Positions 53,794-63,806 are shown, counted from the first letter of the stretch. The stretch: 64,000 nucleotides of DNA from Streptomyces sp. GS7 (GCF_009834125.1 NZ_CP047146.1:7596501-7660500), one strand, 5' to 3'. Notes: generated from the letters alone by a model not told the origin. Numbers and translations: made by a program.

Positions 53794-53959
53794 GGGGTGA
53801 CACCCGGGGAAAGGAGGGGCTGACGCCGAGCGGCTGACGGGCCGACGCCCGGGCGGCCGCGGGGCAGTGGAGAGGCCACCGGGACGACGGGAAGGCGACA
53901 GCCATTCGTGCCGATGCGTTCAGCCGCGCCGACGGGTCAGGCGTGCCCGCCTCTGCTAG

Positions 53960-53975
53960 ATTGGTCTATACCACA
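53960..53975. promoter_or_regulatory. DasR-responsive element (dre) upstream of nagB
   Basis: ATTGGTCTATACCACA matches the dre palindrome at 12 of 16 positions, with the TGGTCTA/TACCA core intact, 31 bases before the nagB start codon. nagB is a known DasR target in S. coelicolor, released by glucosamine-6-phosphate. Confidence 0.88.
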
Positions 53976-54006
53976 TGAGACCACTCTTCAGAACGGCAGG
54001 CCAAGC

Positions 54007-54789
54007 GTGGAAGTTGTCATCGTGCCGAACGCCGCGGCAGGCGGCGAGCTCATCGCGGAGGCCATCGCCACCCTGATGCGCCGCAAGCCCGACGCACTGC
54101 TCGGCGTGGCCACCGGCTCGACCCCGTTGCCCATCTACGAGGCGCTGGCCGCGAAGGTCCGAGCCGGCGAGGTGGACGCCTCGCGGACGCGGATCTGCCA
54201 GCTCGACGAGTATGTGGGCCTGCCGGCCGGGCATCCGGAGTCGTACCGTTCGGTGGTGCTGCGCGAGGTGGTGGAGCCGCTCGGGCTCGACGGGACCGCG
54301 TTCATGGGCCCCGACGGCACGGCCGAGGACGTCCAGGGCGCGTGCGACGCGTACGACAGGGCCCTGAGCGAGGCCGGCGGCGTGGACCTCCAGCTGCTCG
54401 GCATCGGCACCGACGGGCACATCGGCTTCAACGAGCCGTGTTCGTCGCTCGCTTCGCGTACCCGCATCAAGACCCTGACCCAGCAGACCCGGGAAGACAA
54501 CGCCCGCTTCTTCGACAGCCTCGACGAGGTGCCGCACCACGTCATCACCCAGGGCATCGGCACCATCCTGGAGGCCCGCCATCTGGTGCTGCTCGCCACG
54601 GGCGAGGGCAAGGCGGACGCCATCGCCCAGTGCGTCGAGGGCCCGGTGGCCGCATTGGTCCCCGCCTCGGCGCTCCAGCTCCACCGGCATGCGACGGTGG
54701 TCGTCGACGAGGCGGCGGCGTCCAAGCTGAAGCTCGGCGAGTACTTCCGCGCGACGTACGCGGCCAAGCCGAAGTGGCAGGGCCTGTAA
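54007..54789 (+). CDS. nagB: Glucosamine-6-phosphate deaminase NagB
   Basis: A 260-residue enzyme converting glucosamine-6-phosphate to fructose-6-phosphate and ammonia. The GTG at 54007 (VEVVIVPNAAAGGEL) has GGCAGG upstream; longer frames run through the dre site. GVATGSTPLPIYEALAA is the phosphate loop, CQLDEYVGLPAGHPES holds the catalytic Asp, LLGIGTDGHIGFNEPCSS is the signature, and HVITQGIGTILEARH closes the active site. It is the last step of chitin-derived amino sugar use and, through its substrate, sets DasR activity. Confidence 0.96.
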   Translation: MEVVIVPNAAAGGELIAEAIATLMRRKPDALLGVATGSTPLPIYEALAAKVRAGEVDASRTRICQLDEYVGLPAGHPESYRSVVLREVVEPLGLDGTAFMGPDGTAEDVQGACDAYDRALSEAGGVDLQLLGIGTDGHIGFNEPCSSLASRTRIKTLTQQTREDNARFFDSLDEVPHHVITQGIGTILEARHLVLLATGEGKADAIAQCVEGPVAALVPASALQLHRHATVVVDEAAASKLKLGEYFRATYAAKPKWQGL

Positions 54790-54907
54790 GGCTGTAGGGC
54801 GACCGTACCGGCCGGGGCGGAAAGCCGCTGTACCGGCTGGGGGACGGAAGGACGGGGTCCTGGCGGGGGTGCGCCGGAGGTCATGGCCGGCGATGCCGTA
54901 GCGGTCC

Positions 54908-54948
54908 CGGGCCGGACGCGGCGGGGGCGGCCGACCGCGTCCGGCCCG
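54908..54948. terminator. Bidirectional terminator between nagB and dasD
   Basis: A 14-base-pair perfect stem with a 13-base loop in the convergent gap. The rest of the 266-base gap shows nothing else. Confidence 0.8.
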
Positions 54949-55055
54949 CCCGCTCACCGATCACACCGGCCACGCCTCCCGATGCGTCGGCCGGCGCGTC
55001 GGCCTCTTGGCCGGATCACCGGTCGGGTTGGGCGGGGCGCGGTCGGGCGCCCGTC

Positions 55056-56603
55056 TCAGCCCCGCGCCGTCGGGTGCGGGCTCGCGGACGTCAGGGCCTC
55101 GGCCGCTGCCTGGCCGCAGACCCGGGCGGCGCCGTATGTGGCGATGTGGGGGGTGCCCCGAGGCGGGGACTGGGGGACGCCCATCTCGATGACCGCGGTG
55201 CGGGGGCGGGCGGTCAGCAGGGTGTGCAGGGCGTCGGCCATCCAGGGGTGGCGGTGGACGTCGCGGACCACGGCCACGACGGGGCGGCCGGCGGCGTCGG
55301 TGAGCAGGGCCTCGACGAGGTCGGCGGGGCCGGTCCGGGCGGCGTCGTGCGCGGTGTAGGTGGCGGTCCGGGTGCCGGGGAGGAGCCGGGACAGTTCGGC
55401 GGCGACGCCCCAGGGGGTGTCGTCACCGACCGCGATGTTGGCGAGGGGGGTGAACGCCGCGACATAGGCCGGGGCGGTCAGGGGTTCAAAGGGGGTGACG
55501 GATGTCAGGCGCAAGGCACGGCGGGCCGCGGTGAGGCCGATGCCGGGTGCGGGCGCGGCACCCTCCCCCGCGCCCGCACTCCGGGTCCAGCGCGCCAGGG
55601 CGCGCACCCGTGCCGCGGCGTCGGCGAGCCGCTCCTCCGGCAGTTCGCCGTCGCGCACCGCCCGTACGAGGGCGTCGCGCAGCCGCAGCACGGTGTCCTC
55701 GTCGGCCAGTCCGCCGCCCACGCAGATCGCGTCGGCGCCGGCCGCGACGGCCAGGACGCTGCCGCGTTCGATGCCGTAGATGGCGGAGATGGCGCGCATC
55801 TCCATGCCGTCGGTGACGATCAGGCCGTCGAAGCCGAGGCCGCCGTCGGTGGCGGGGGCGCGCAGCAGGCCGTGCAGGGCGGCCGGGCTGAGCGTGGCCG
55901 GGTGCTCGGCGTCCAGGGCGGGCAGCAGGATGTGCGCGCTCATCACGGCCCGGGTGCCGGCGGCGATCGCGGCGCGGAACGGCACCAGTTCGCGCTCCTG
56001 AAGGGTGGCCAGGTCGGCGGTGATGCGCGGCAGGTCGTGGTGCGAGTCGACGGCGGTGTCGCCGTGGCCGGGGAAGTGCTTGGTGCAGGCGGCGACGCCG
56101 GCGGACTGCAGGCCCTCGACGTAGGCGGCGGTGTGCCGGGCGACGCGCAGCGGGTCGGCGCCGAAGGAGCGGACGCCGATGACGGGGTTGGCGGGGTTGG
56201 AGTTGACGTCGGCGGAGGGGGCCCAGTTGAGGTTGATGCCGCAGTCGGCCAGCCGGCGGCCGAGTTCGCGGGCGACGTCGCGGGTCAGCGCGGTGTCGTC
56301 GACGGCGCCGAGCGCGAGGTTGCCGGGGAAGGAGGAGCCGCCGCGCACTTCGAGGCGGGTGACGTCGCCGCCCTCCTCGTCGACGGCGACCAGCAGGTCC
56401 TCGCGGATGCCCCGCAACTGGCCGGTGAGGGCGGCGAGTTGCTCGGGGCTGTGCACATTGCGTCCGAAGAGGCCGACGGACACCAGGCCCTCGTCGAGGC
56501 GGCGCAGCAGCCAGTCGGGGGCGGTGGTGCCGGTGAAGCCGGGCTGGAGCACGGCGAGGGCGTCCCGGGTGAGGGTGTCGGCGGAACGGATGACGGTGGC
56601 CAT
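55056..56603 (-). CDS. dasD: GH3 beta-N-acetylglucosaminidase (DasD/NagZ type)
   Basis: A 515-residue cytoplasmic GH3 enzyme with no signal peptide. VDEEGGDVTRLEVRGG and NWAPSADVNSNPANPVIG are the NagZ-type substrate loop. KHFPGHGDTAVDSHHDLP carries the His/Asp acid-base pair unique to GH3 N-acetylglucosaminidases, and GLIVTDGMEMRAIS holds the nucleophile Asp. A second, Rossmann-like domain follows after ~360. It would split imported chitobiose to GlcNAc. It starts three bases after dasC and belongs to the das operon; S. griseus dasD has the same place. Confidence 0.94.
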   Translation of the reverse strand: MATVIRSADTLTRDALAVLQPGFTGTTAPDWLLRRLDEGLVSVGLFGRNVHSPEQLAALTGQLRGIREDLLVAVDEEGGDVTRLEVRGGSSFPGNLALGAVDDTALTRDVARELGRRLADCGINLNWAPSADVNSNPANPVIGVRSFGADPLRVARHTAAYVEGLQSAGVAACTKHFPGHGDTAVDSHHDLPRITADLATLQERELVPFRAAIAAGTRAVMSAHILLPALDAEHPATLSPAALHGLLRAPATDGGLGFDGLIVTDGMEMRAISAIYGIERGSVLAVAAGADAICVGGGLADEDTVLRLRDALVRAVRDGELPEERLADAAARVRALARWTRSAGAGEGAAPAPGIGLTAARRALRLTSVTPFEPLTAPAYVAAFTPLANIAVGDDTPWGVAAELSRLLPGTRTATYTAHDAARTGPADLVEALLTDAAGRPVVAVVRDVHRHPWMADALHTLLTARPRTAVIEMGVPQSPPRGTPHIATYGAARVCGQAAAEALTSASPHPTARG

Positions 56604-56605
56604 GG

Positions 56606-57436
56606 TTATCCCTTCACTGCGCCGGAGGTGAGACCGCCGACCGCCTTGCGTTGCAGGATCAGGAAGAGGATCAGGATCGGGATGGCGAAGAGCGTGGCGG
56701 CGGCCATGGTGGCGCCCCAGTCGTTGCCGAACTGGGTCTGGAACTGGGAGAGCCACAGCGGCAGGGTGCCGGCGCCGGGCTCCTTGTTGAGTACGAGCAC
56801 GAGCGGGAACTCGTTCCAGGCGGTGATGAAGCCGAAGAGGGAGGTGGCCATCAGGCCGGGCGCCAGCAGCGGGAGGACGACCCTGACGAACGCCTGCCGG
56901 CGCGAGCAGCCGTCGACCATCGCGGACTCCTCCAGCTCCTTGGGGACCGCGGCGACATAGCCGCGCAGTGTGAGGAGGGTGAAGGGCAGCACCATCAGCA
57001 TGTAGAAGAAGGTGAGCGGCAGCAGGCTGTTGAGCAGGTCAGCGTCCCGGACGATCAGGTAGATCGAGATCACCATGACCTCCCAGGGTGCCATCTGGGC
57101 GACCATGAAGGTCAGCAGGATTCCCTTGCGGCCCTTGAAGCGCATCCGTGCGATGGCGAACGCGCCGCAGAGCGCGATCAGCAGCGAGAGCCCGACGGCG
57201 AGCACGGTCACGATGACGGAATTTCCGGCCAGCCGCCAGAAGTTCGGGGCGTTCACCGCGGTCGCGAAGTGCTCGACGGTGCCGTGGAGCGGGAACCACA
57301 CGGGGTCCTTGCTGATGATGTCCTGGGTCGGCTTGAAGGCCGTGCTGAACATCCAGTACACGGGGAAGACGAAGCCGAGCGCGAGGACCACCGCCGTCGC
57401 GTTGGGCCAGATCCGGCCGGCGAGCGAGCGCCTCAC
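56606..57436 (-). CDS. dasC: Chitobiose ABC transporter permease DasC
   Basis: A 276-residue CUT1-type permease with six helices from GTG 57436 (VRRSLAGRIWPNATAVVLAL). FPVYWMFSTAFKPTQDI is the family first-helix motif, and the EAA loop is LEESAMVDGCSRRQAFVRVV LPLL in the last third. It forms the membrane channel with DasB. The GTGA overlap with dasB couples their translation, and ATP is expected from the distant multitask ATPase MsiK, since no ATPase gene is in the operon. Confidence 0.95.
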   Translation of the reverse strand: MRRSLAGRIWPNATAVVLALGFVFPVYWMFSTAFKPTQDIISKDPVWFPLHGTVEHFATAVNAPNFWRLAGNSVIVTVLAVGLSLLIALCGAFAIARMRFKGRKGILLTFMVAQMAPWEVMVISIYLIVRDADLLNSLLPLTFFYMLMVLPFTLLTLRGYVAAVPKELEESAMVDGCSRRQAFVRVVLPLLAPGLMATSLFGFITAWNEFPLVLVLNKEPGAGTLPLWLSQFQTQFGNDWGATMAAATLFAIPILILFLILQRKAVGGLTSGAVKG

Positions 57437-58404
57437 AGCGCGTCCTCCTCTTGCCTGAGCGTCAGGCGCAGGTAGTAGGCGGTCACGACCAGCAGTACGG
57501 CGATGGTCAGCAGCGAGATCGCGGCGCCCATCCCGAAGTGGAGGTTGCCGACGCCCTCGGTGAAGGCGTAGATCGGCAGCGTCTCGGTGAGCCGGTTCGG
57601 GCCGCCCTGGTTGATGGCGAAGATCTGCGGAAACGCCTTGAAGACCCAGATGACTTCGAGGAACGTCGTGGCGAGGAAGAAGGGCTTGAGGAACGGGAAG
57701 GTGACGGAGGTGAAGACCTTCCAGGTGCCGGCGCCGTCCATCCGGGCCGCTTCGTAGAGCTCCTTGGGGATGGTCGTGGTGGCGGCGTAGAGGTTGAGGG
57801 CCACGAAGGGCAGCGACTGCCAGACGATCAGGACGGTGATGACGAAGAAGGTTGACAGCTGGGTGCCGACCCAGTCGTAGCCGGCCATGGAGTGCCAACC
57901 GAGCCTGTTCAGGACCCAGTTGACGACGCCGTAGCGGGAGTCGAAGAGCCACTGGAAGACGGTGGTGGCGGCGATCACCGGCATCGCCCAGGCCAGCACC
58001 AGCGCGACGGACAGCACCAGCCGCATCTTCTTGCCGAGCCGGGCGAGCAGCAGCCCGATCAGCGTGCCGAACACCATGATCAGTACGACGTTGGCGCCGG
58101 TGAAGACGACGGTGCGCAGGGTGACCCGCCAGAACTGCGAGCTGCCCAGGATTTCCTGGTAGTTGCCGATGCCGCGCCAGTCGGTGAGGTGCTGGATCAG
58201 CTCCTTCATGTTGAGGTTCTGGAAGGAGAGCACCAGGTTGCGGACCATCGGCCAGCCGAGGAAGACCGCGGTCGCCAGCAGGGCCGGGAGCAGCAGGAGG
58301 TACGGCGCGCCGCGGGCTGCCCGGCCGCGCCGCGCGGGCGGCGGGCCCTCCTTGCCGGTCCGCGGCGCGGTCCTGCCCGCCGCGCCGTCGAGCTGCACTG
58401 CCAT
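57433..58404 (-). CDS. dasB: Chitobiose ABC transporter permease DasB
   Basis: A 323-residue permease, the MalF-type partner of DasC. After a basic N-terminus come six helices; PYLLLLPALLATAVFLGWPM is the first. ELYEAARMDGAGTWKVFTSV is the EAA loop that meets the ATPase, and FGMGAAISLLTIAVLLVV ends the protein. The gap of 131 bases after dasA contains tandem repeats that may lower dasBC expression relative to the binding protein. Confidence 0.95.
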   Translation of the reverse strand: MAVQLDGAAGRTAPRTGKEGPPPARRGRAARGAPYLLLLPALLATAVFLGWPMVRNLVLSFQNLNMKELIQHLTDWRGIGNYQEILGSSQFWRVTLRTVVFTGANVVLIMVFGTLIGLLLARLGKKMRLVLSVALVLAWAMPVIAATTVFQWLFDSRYGVVNWVLNRLGWHSMAGYDWVGTQLSTFFVITVLIVWQSLPFVALNLYAATTTIPKELYEAARMDGAGTWKVFTSVTFPFLKPFFLATTFLEVIWVFKAFPQIFAINQGGPNRLTETLPIYAFTEGVGNLHFGMGAAISLLTIAVLLVVTAYYLRLTLRQEEDAL

Positions 58405-58425
58405 GAGCGTGTGGTCCCCTCGTTG

Positions 58426-58485
58426 CCGTGGATGCGGCGGTCGTCCCGTGGAAGCGGCGGTCGTCCCGTGGATGCGGCGGTGCGT
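58426..58485. repeat. Three 20-base tandem repeats between dasA and dasB
   Basis: Units beginning CCGTGGATGCGGCGGTCGTC are repeated three times back to back; unit 2 differs by one base and unit 3 decays at its end. They occupy the leader of dasB, just upstream of its ribosome site. They could act as a processing or attenuation element, or be recent slippage. Confidence 0.85.
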
Positions 58486-58535
58486 ACGGGCGCGGGCCCG
58501 GAAGGCCGTCCGGCCCGTACGCGGCCGGTGGGCGG

Positions 58536-59798
58536 CTACTGCTTGGCGAGCCGCGCGTTGATCTCGGACTCGATGTCCTTGGCGGCGTCCGCCGGGGCCT
58601 TGCCGCCGAGGACGGCGGTCATGTAGTCCTTGATCGGGTTCGGCACGTTCTCGACCGCGGCCCACTGGGGGATCAGCGGGGTGGTTCCGCCGGACTTCGC
58701 GGCGGCGGGTGCGGCAGCCGCGGCGGCCGGGTTCTCCTTGGCGGCGCCGGCCAGGGCCGGGGACTTGGGCGTCCAGCCGGCTTCCCTGACCATCTGCGCG
58801 TCGTTGTCCTTGGAAAGTGCGACCTTGAGGAACTCCTTGGCGAGTTCCTGGTTCTTGCCCATTCCGGCGACCGCGAAGTTGGAACCGCCCAGGAAAACGC
58901 CCTCGGGCTTGGCGGCGGTCTCCCCCGGGATGGTGAAGAACCCGATGTCGTCCTTGATCTTCGGGTTGGTCTTGACGGCCTCGGCGGCCTCGTATCCCAT
59001 GGCGATGATGGCGCCGGTCTTCCCCTTGGCGAAGACCTCGGCCTGCTGTGGAGTGGCCTCGTCCTTGTTCTTCGGGGCGGTACTGAACGCCTGGTACTGC
59101 TTGTAGATGTCCATGGCCTTGGCGACCTTGGGGTCACCGAGGTTGGACACCCATTTACCGCCCGCCTGCTTCACCAGGTCGGCGCCGGTGCCGATGGTCA
59201 GGCCGTCGAAGAAGTACCAGTTCTGGCCCGGGAGATAGAGCGGTTCGGCATCGGTCTTGCTCCTGATGGCATCGAACGCCTTGAAGAGTTCGGCGCGTGT
59301 GGTGGGCAGGGACGTGATCCCGGCCTGGGCCCAGATCTTCTTGTTGTACATCACCACGCGGTTGCCGGCGTACCACGGCAGCGCGTACTGCTTCCCGTCG
59401 ACCATCGCGGCCTTGTTGAAGGCGTCGCTCCAGTCCGCGCCGATTTCCTTCTTCAGATCGCCGAGGTCGGCCAGTGCGCCGGCCTTGGCATAGGCGGCGG
59501 TCTGGGTGTTGCCGATCTCCACGACGTCCGGCGGGGTGTCCTCGGAAAGGGCAGTGCTCAGTTTCTGCTGAATGCCGTTCCACTGCTGGACCTTGAATTC
59601 GACGGTGGCGCCGGTCTTCTTCGCGAATTGCTCGGAGACCTGTTTGGTCCACTGCGCCGGATTGGAACCGTCCATCACCCAAACGGTCAGCTTCCGGCCC
59701 TTGAAGCCGTCCGCGCCGTTGCCGCCGCTCGACCCACAGGCAGCGATGCTCATCAGCATTCCCGCGACCGCCGTCGCCGCTATGAGTCCACGCTTCAT
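58536..59798 (-). CDS. dasA: Chitobiose-binding lipoprotein DasA
   Basis: A 420-residue sugar-binding lipoprotein. The signal peptide MKRGLIAATAVAGMLMSIAA ends at the lipobox before CGSSGG. LTVWVMDGSNPAQWTKQVSE and PDVVEIGNTQTAAYAKAGAL are CUT1 binding-protein segments; ALPWYAGNRVVMYNKKIW lines the cleft. A low-complexity Ala/Pro insert (NPAAAAAAPAAAKSGG) lies near residue 375. S. coelicolor DasA binds chitobiose and links chitin to development. Two dre sites lie in its promoter. Confidence 0.97.
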   Translation of the reverse strand: MKRGLIAATAVAGMLMSIAACGSSGGNGADGFKGRKLTVWVMDGSNPAQWTKQVSEQFAKKTGATVEFKVQQWNGIQQKLSTALSEDTPPDVVEIGNTQTAAYAKAGALADLGDLKKEIGADWSDAFNKAAMVDGKQYALPWYAGNRVVMYNKKIWAQAGITSLPTTRAELFKAFDAIRSKTDAEPLYLPGQNWYFFDGLTIGTGADLVKQAGGKWVSNLGDPKVAKAMDIYKQYQAFSTAPKNKDEATPQQAEVFAKGKTGAIIAMGYEAAEAVKTNPKIKDDIGFFTIPGETAAKPEGVFLGGSNFAVAGMGKNQELAKEFLKVALSKDNDAQMVREAGWTPKSPALAGAAKENPAAAAAAPAAAKSGGTTPLIPQWAAVENVPNPIKDYMTAVLGGKAPADAAKDIESEINARLAKQ

Positions 59799-59832
59799 TG
59801 CGTTCTCCCCCTCAAGGACGGGTGTGGTCTTT

Positions 59833-59848
59833 AATGGTTTAGACCAGT
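59833..59848. promoter_or_regulatory. dre site 1 in the dasA-dasR gap
   Basis: AATGGTTTAGACCAGT matches the dre consensus at 14 of 16 positions and starts 34 bases upstream of dasA. DasR bound here would block the dasABCD promoter. Confidence 0.9.
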
Positions 59849-59856
59849 GCCCGCAG

Positions 59857-59872
59857 CTTGGCCTAGACCTTT
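59857..59872. promoter_or_regulatory. dre site 2 (weaker) in the dasA-dasR gap
   Basis: CTTGGCCTAGACCTTT matches at 11 of 16 positions, with the CTAGACC half intact. It is centred 24 bases from site 1, about two helical turns, so cooperative binding is possible. It is also closer to dasR. Confidence 0.6.
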
Positions 59873-59893
59873 TGGGGTGTCAAGGGTGTATAA

Positions 59894-60802
<909 letters not shown>

Positions 60803-60988
60803 GCCGCGGACGCCCCGCCCGCGCGGCACCGGCCCCTGCCCGCGGGCGCGCCCCGGCACGCTCCCGCGGACGCGCCCCGACGCCTGTCCGATCCGGACAC
60901 GCCGTCCCCGGGCTCGTCCGCCCGCCCCCGGCCGCGCCGACGGCCGCCCCGCCCAACGCACCGACGCCATACCGATATGCGGACAGCT

Positions 60989-61009
60989 AGTGACGCGCGC
61001 CACGTCACT
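60989..61009. promoter_or_regulatory. Operator-like dyad upstream of the symporter operon
   Basis: AGTGACG-N7-CGTCACT is a perfect dyad directly upstream of a TAAATT -10-like element (61014-61019). It therefore covers the -35 region. The half-site GTGAC resembles Crp-type and several other regulators' sites. The rest of 60803-61062 holds no gene. Confidence 0.55.
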
Positions 61010-61062
61010 GGCCTAAATTCATGCCGATTACACAGGAGTTCGCCAGGGACGGAGCCACGGGC

Positions 61063-61323
61063 ATGACAGAGAAAGCCGATTCACCGGACCGCAGACCGGT
61101 CGTCACGCCCGGACGCGTGGTGGCCGGATTGTGCCTGCTCGCTCCGTTCGTGGCGATGCTGTGGGTGAGTTCGTACGCCAGGATCGAGCCGACGCTCATC
61201 GGGATCCCGTTCTTCTACTGGTACCAGATGGCGTGGGTGCTGATCTCGACCGCGCTCACCACGATCGCCTACAAACTCGTCCAGCGTGAGCAGCGCGCCC
61301 GCAAGGACGGTGCGGACCAGTGA
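61063..61323 (+). CDS. DUF3311 small membrane protein (symporter subunit)
   Basis: An 86-residue protein from ATG 61063, with GGAG upstream; an ATG at 61021 sits inside the predicted promoter and is unlikely. Two helices are clear: VVAGLCLLAPFVAMLW and WYQMAWVLISTALTTIAY, with the FFYWYQ motif of DUF3311 between. A charged tail ends the protein. DUF3311 proteins are regularly encoded just before SSS-family symporters (MctB-type); the GTGA overlap with the next gene supports a joint complex. Confidence 0.9.
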   Translation: MTEKADSPDRRPVVTPGRVVAGLCLLAPFVAMLWVSSYARIEPTLIGIPFFYWYQMAWVLISTALTTIAYKLVQREQRARKDGADQ

Positions 61324-63008
61324 CGTTCACCTCCACCACCTCCACGGACCTCGCCGGCGCCCAGCTCGCCGCCGCCACCAAGGGCGTCAACGGCGTCGCG
61401 CTGGCCGTCTTCGTCTTCTTCTTCCTGGCCGTCACGGTCCTGGGCTTCCTCGCCGCCCGCTGGCGACAGGCCGAGCAGTCCGCCAACCTCGACGAATGGG
61501 GCCTGGGCGGACGCAGCTTCGGCACCTGGATCACCTGGTTCCTGCTCGGCGGCGACCTCTACACCGCGTACACGTTCGTGGCCGTCCCGGCGGCGATCTA
61601 CGCGGCGGGCGCGTCCGGGTTCTTCGCCGTCCCGTACACCATCCTCGTCTACCCGCTGATCTTCACCTTCCTGCCCCGCCTGTGGTCGGTCTCGCACAAG
61701 CACGGGTACGTCACCACCTCGGACTTCGTACGCGGGCGGTTCGGCTCCAAGGGGCTGTCGCTGGCCGTGGCGCTCACCGGCATCCTGGCCACGATGCCGT
61801 ACATCGCGCTCCAACTGGTCGGCATCCAGGCCGTCCTGGACGTGATGGGCATCGGCGGCGGGGAGCACACCAACTGGTTCGTCAAGGACCTGCCGCTGCT
61901 GATCGCGTTCGCCGTGCTGGCCGCGTACACCTATTCCTCGGGCCTGCGCGCGCCCGCGCTGATCGCGTTCGTCAAGGACGGGCTGATCTACCTCGTCATC
62001 GGGGTGGCGATCGTCTACATCCCGATCAAACTGGGCGGGTTCGACGCCGTCTTCCAGTCGGCGCACCAGGCGCTGGCCCAGACCGGACCGACCGGCAAAT
62101 TGCGCGGTGAACTGACCAGCGGCCCCAACGCCCAGTGGGCGTACGCCACTCTGGCGCTCGGATCGGCGCTGGCGCTGTTCATGTACCCGCACTCGATCAC
62201 CGCGACGCTGTCCTCGCGCAGCCGCAACGTGATCCGCCGCAACACCACGATCCTGCCCCTGTACTCGCTCATGCTGGGGCTGCTGGCGCTGCTCGGCTTC
62301 ATGGCGATCAAGGCCGGTACGGACATCAAGGGCAACCCGCAGCTGGCGATCCCGCAGCTCTTCGCGGACATGTTCCCCAGCTGGTTCGCCGGGGTCGCCT
62401 TCGCCGCGATCGGCATCGGCGCGCTGGTGCCCGCGGCGATCATGTCGATCGCCGCCGCCAACCTCTTCACCCGCAACGTCTACAAGGACTTCCTGCGGCC
62501 CGGCGCCACCCCCGAGCAGGAGCACAGGGTCGCCAAGCTGGTCTCCCTCCTGGTCAAGGTCGGCGCGCTGGCCTTCGTCCTCACCATGGACAAGACGGTG
62601 GCGATCAACTTCCAGCTGCTGGGCGGCATCTGGGTCCTGCAGACCATGCCGGCGCTGGTGGGCGGCCTCTTCACCCGGTGGTTCCACCGCTGGGCCCTGC
62701 TGGCCGGCTGGGCGGTCGGCATGCTCTACGGCACCCTCGCCGCGTACGGGGTGGCCAGCCCGACCCAGAAGCACTTCGGCGGCTCCAGCGCGGAGATCCC
62801 CGGCATCGGCCAGATCGGCTACATCGGCCTGACCGCCTTCGTCCTGAACGTGGTGGTGGCGGTCGTCCTGACGTTCGCCCTGCGGGCCTTCAAGGCTCCC
62901 GAGGGCACCGACGAGACCTCCCCCGACGACTACACCGCCGACCTCGGCGACGAGGGCGTCACGGCCGACCTGCCGCCCGCCACGGCGGGGGCGCCGGCGG
63001 GGCACTGA
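61320..63008 (+). CDS. SSS-family sodium:solute (monocarboxylate-type) symporter
   Basis: A 562-residue, 13-helix transporter. EWGLGGRSFGTWITWFLLGG is the N-terminal SSS motif, FTFLPRLWSVSHKHGYVTTS and GILATMPYIALQLVGIQAVL cover helices 3-5, and IGIGALVPAAIMSIAAANLF is the sodium-site helix region. The C-terminus is a disordered acidic tail. Similar DUF3311-linked symporters take up short monocarboxylates such as acetate, propionate or pyruvate, so a carboxylate substrate is likely. Confidence 0.93.
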   Translation: MTFTSTTSTDLAGAQLAAATKGVNGVALAVFVFFFLAVTVLGFLAARWRQAEQSANLDEWGLGGRSFGTWITWFLLGGDLYTAYTFVAVPAAIYAAGASGFFAVPYTILVYPLIFTFLPRLWSVSHKHGYVTTSDFVRGRFGSKGLSLAVALTGILATMPYIALQLVGIQAVLDVMGIGGGEHTNWFVKDLPLLIAFAVLAAYTYSSGLRAPALIAFVKDGLIYLVIGVAIVYIPIKLGGFDAVFQSAHQALAQTGPTGKLRGELTSGPNAQWAYATLALGSALALFMYPHSITATLSSRSRNVIRRNTTILPLYSLMLGLLALLGFMAIKAGTDIKGNPQLAIPQLFADMFPSWFAGVAFAAIGIGALVPAAIMSIAAANLFTRNVYKDFLRPGATPEQEHRVAKLVSLLVKVGALAFVLTMDKTVAINFQLLGGIWVLQTMPALVGGLFTRWFHRWALLAGWAVGMLYGTLAAYGVASPTQKHFGGSSAEIPGIGQIGYIGLTAFVLNVVVAVVLTFALRAFKAPEGTDETSPDDYTADLGDEGVTADLPPATAGAPAGH

Positions 63009-63026
63009 CCGCTGTCAACTCCGGCG

Positions 63027-63063
63027 GAGGGCCGCCGCGTTCACCAGGGACGCGGCGGCCCTC
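63027..63063. terminator. Terminator after the symporter
   Basis: A 14-base-pair perfect stem with a nine-base loop, 18 bases after the stop and 28 bases beyond the convergent Uma2 gene's end. Confidence 0.88.
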
Positions 63064-63091
63064 TCGTGTGCGGCACGGCAACCGCGCAGGA

Positions 63092-63676
63092 TCAGTGGAC
63101 CCAATCCTTCAGCGGCTCGGTGTCGAGGGTGATGCCAACCGGGTCCGGTAGGTGGAGCGACTTGCCGTACGACACGGTGCGCACGAGCTCGTAGCGCTCC
63201 CCGTCGGGCTCGCTGTAGACCGACAACTGGCACGACTTCCGGTCGATCAACAGGTAGAGCGGGATGCCGGTTTCGGCGTAGGCCCTGGGCTTCTCCACCC
63301 GGTAGCACTGCTCGGTTCCGGAGTCGTGCGAGGTGACCTCGACGGCCATCAGCACGGGGTCGGGGTCGGCCCATTCGCCCTGGCCCCCAAAAGAGCCACT
63401 GGGGGCCAGCGAGCCGTCCGGGTGAGCACGACCCTCGCGGTACGTCTGCGCCTTGAGCCCCTGGCTGTAGAGCCAGAGTTCGGGGCGGTGCTGCAGGCAG
63501 ATGCGCGTGAGCCACTGAATGATCCGCCCGTGGTCCCCGTCCGGCAGGGGCTTGCTCCTGGCCTTCCCGTCGATGAGTTCCCACCGCACGCCCTCTTCCA
63601 GGCAGGCGAGTATCCGGGCGGCCTCTTCAAAGTGCTCGGCGTCCATGATGTGCGGGCGGTCGGCGAGCGCGGACAT
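63092..63676 (-). CDS. Uma2-family PD-(D/E)XK nuclease-fold protein
   Basis: A 194-residue protein; ATG 63676 follows AAGGAGAAGCGCC. The nuclease-like core is WADPDPVLMAVEVTS (PD...ExT), followed by YRVEKPRAYAETGIPLYLLI, the Uma2 signature with conserved Lys and Tyr. WELIDGKARSKPLPDGDHG is the N-terminal part. The family is much expanded in Streptomyces and cyanobacteria; nuclease activity is predicted but targets are unknown. It has no mobile-element neighbours here. Confidence 0.92.
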   Translation of the reverse strand: MSALADRPHIMDAEHFEEAARILACLEEGVRWELIDGKARSKPLPDGDHGRIIQWLTRICLQHRPELWLYSQGLKAQTYREGRAHPDGSLAPSGSFGGQGEWADPDPVLMAVEVTSHDSGTEQCYRVEKPRAYAETGIPLYLLIDRKSCQLSVYSEPDGERYELVRTVSYGKSLHLPDPVGITLDTEPLKDWVH

Positions 63677-63806
63677 GGCGCTTCTCCTTGCTGTCGGACC
63701 GAGCAGGGAATGCAGAACCGACGATAGCCGAGGCCACCGACAGAAACCGCTTGATCACTCACCCCGCACTAGATGTGGGGGTGCGCGCCAGAGGCGACCA
63801 CCACAT

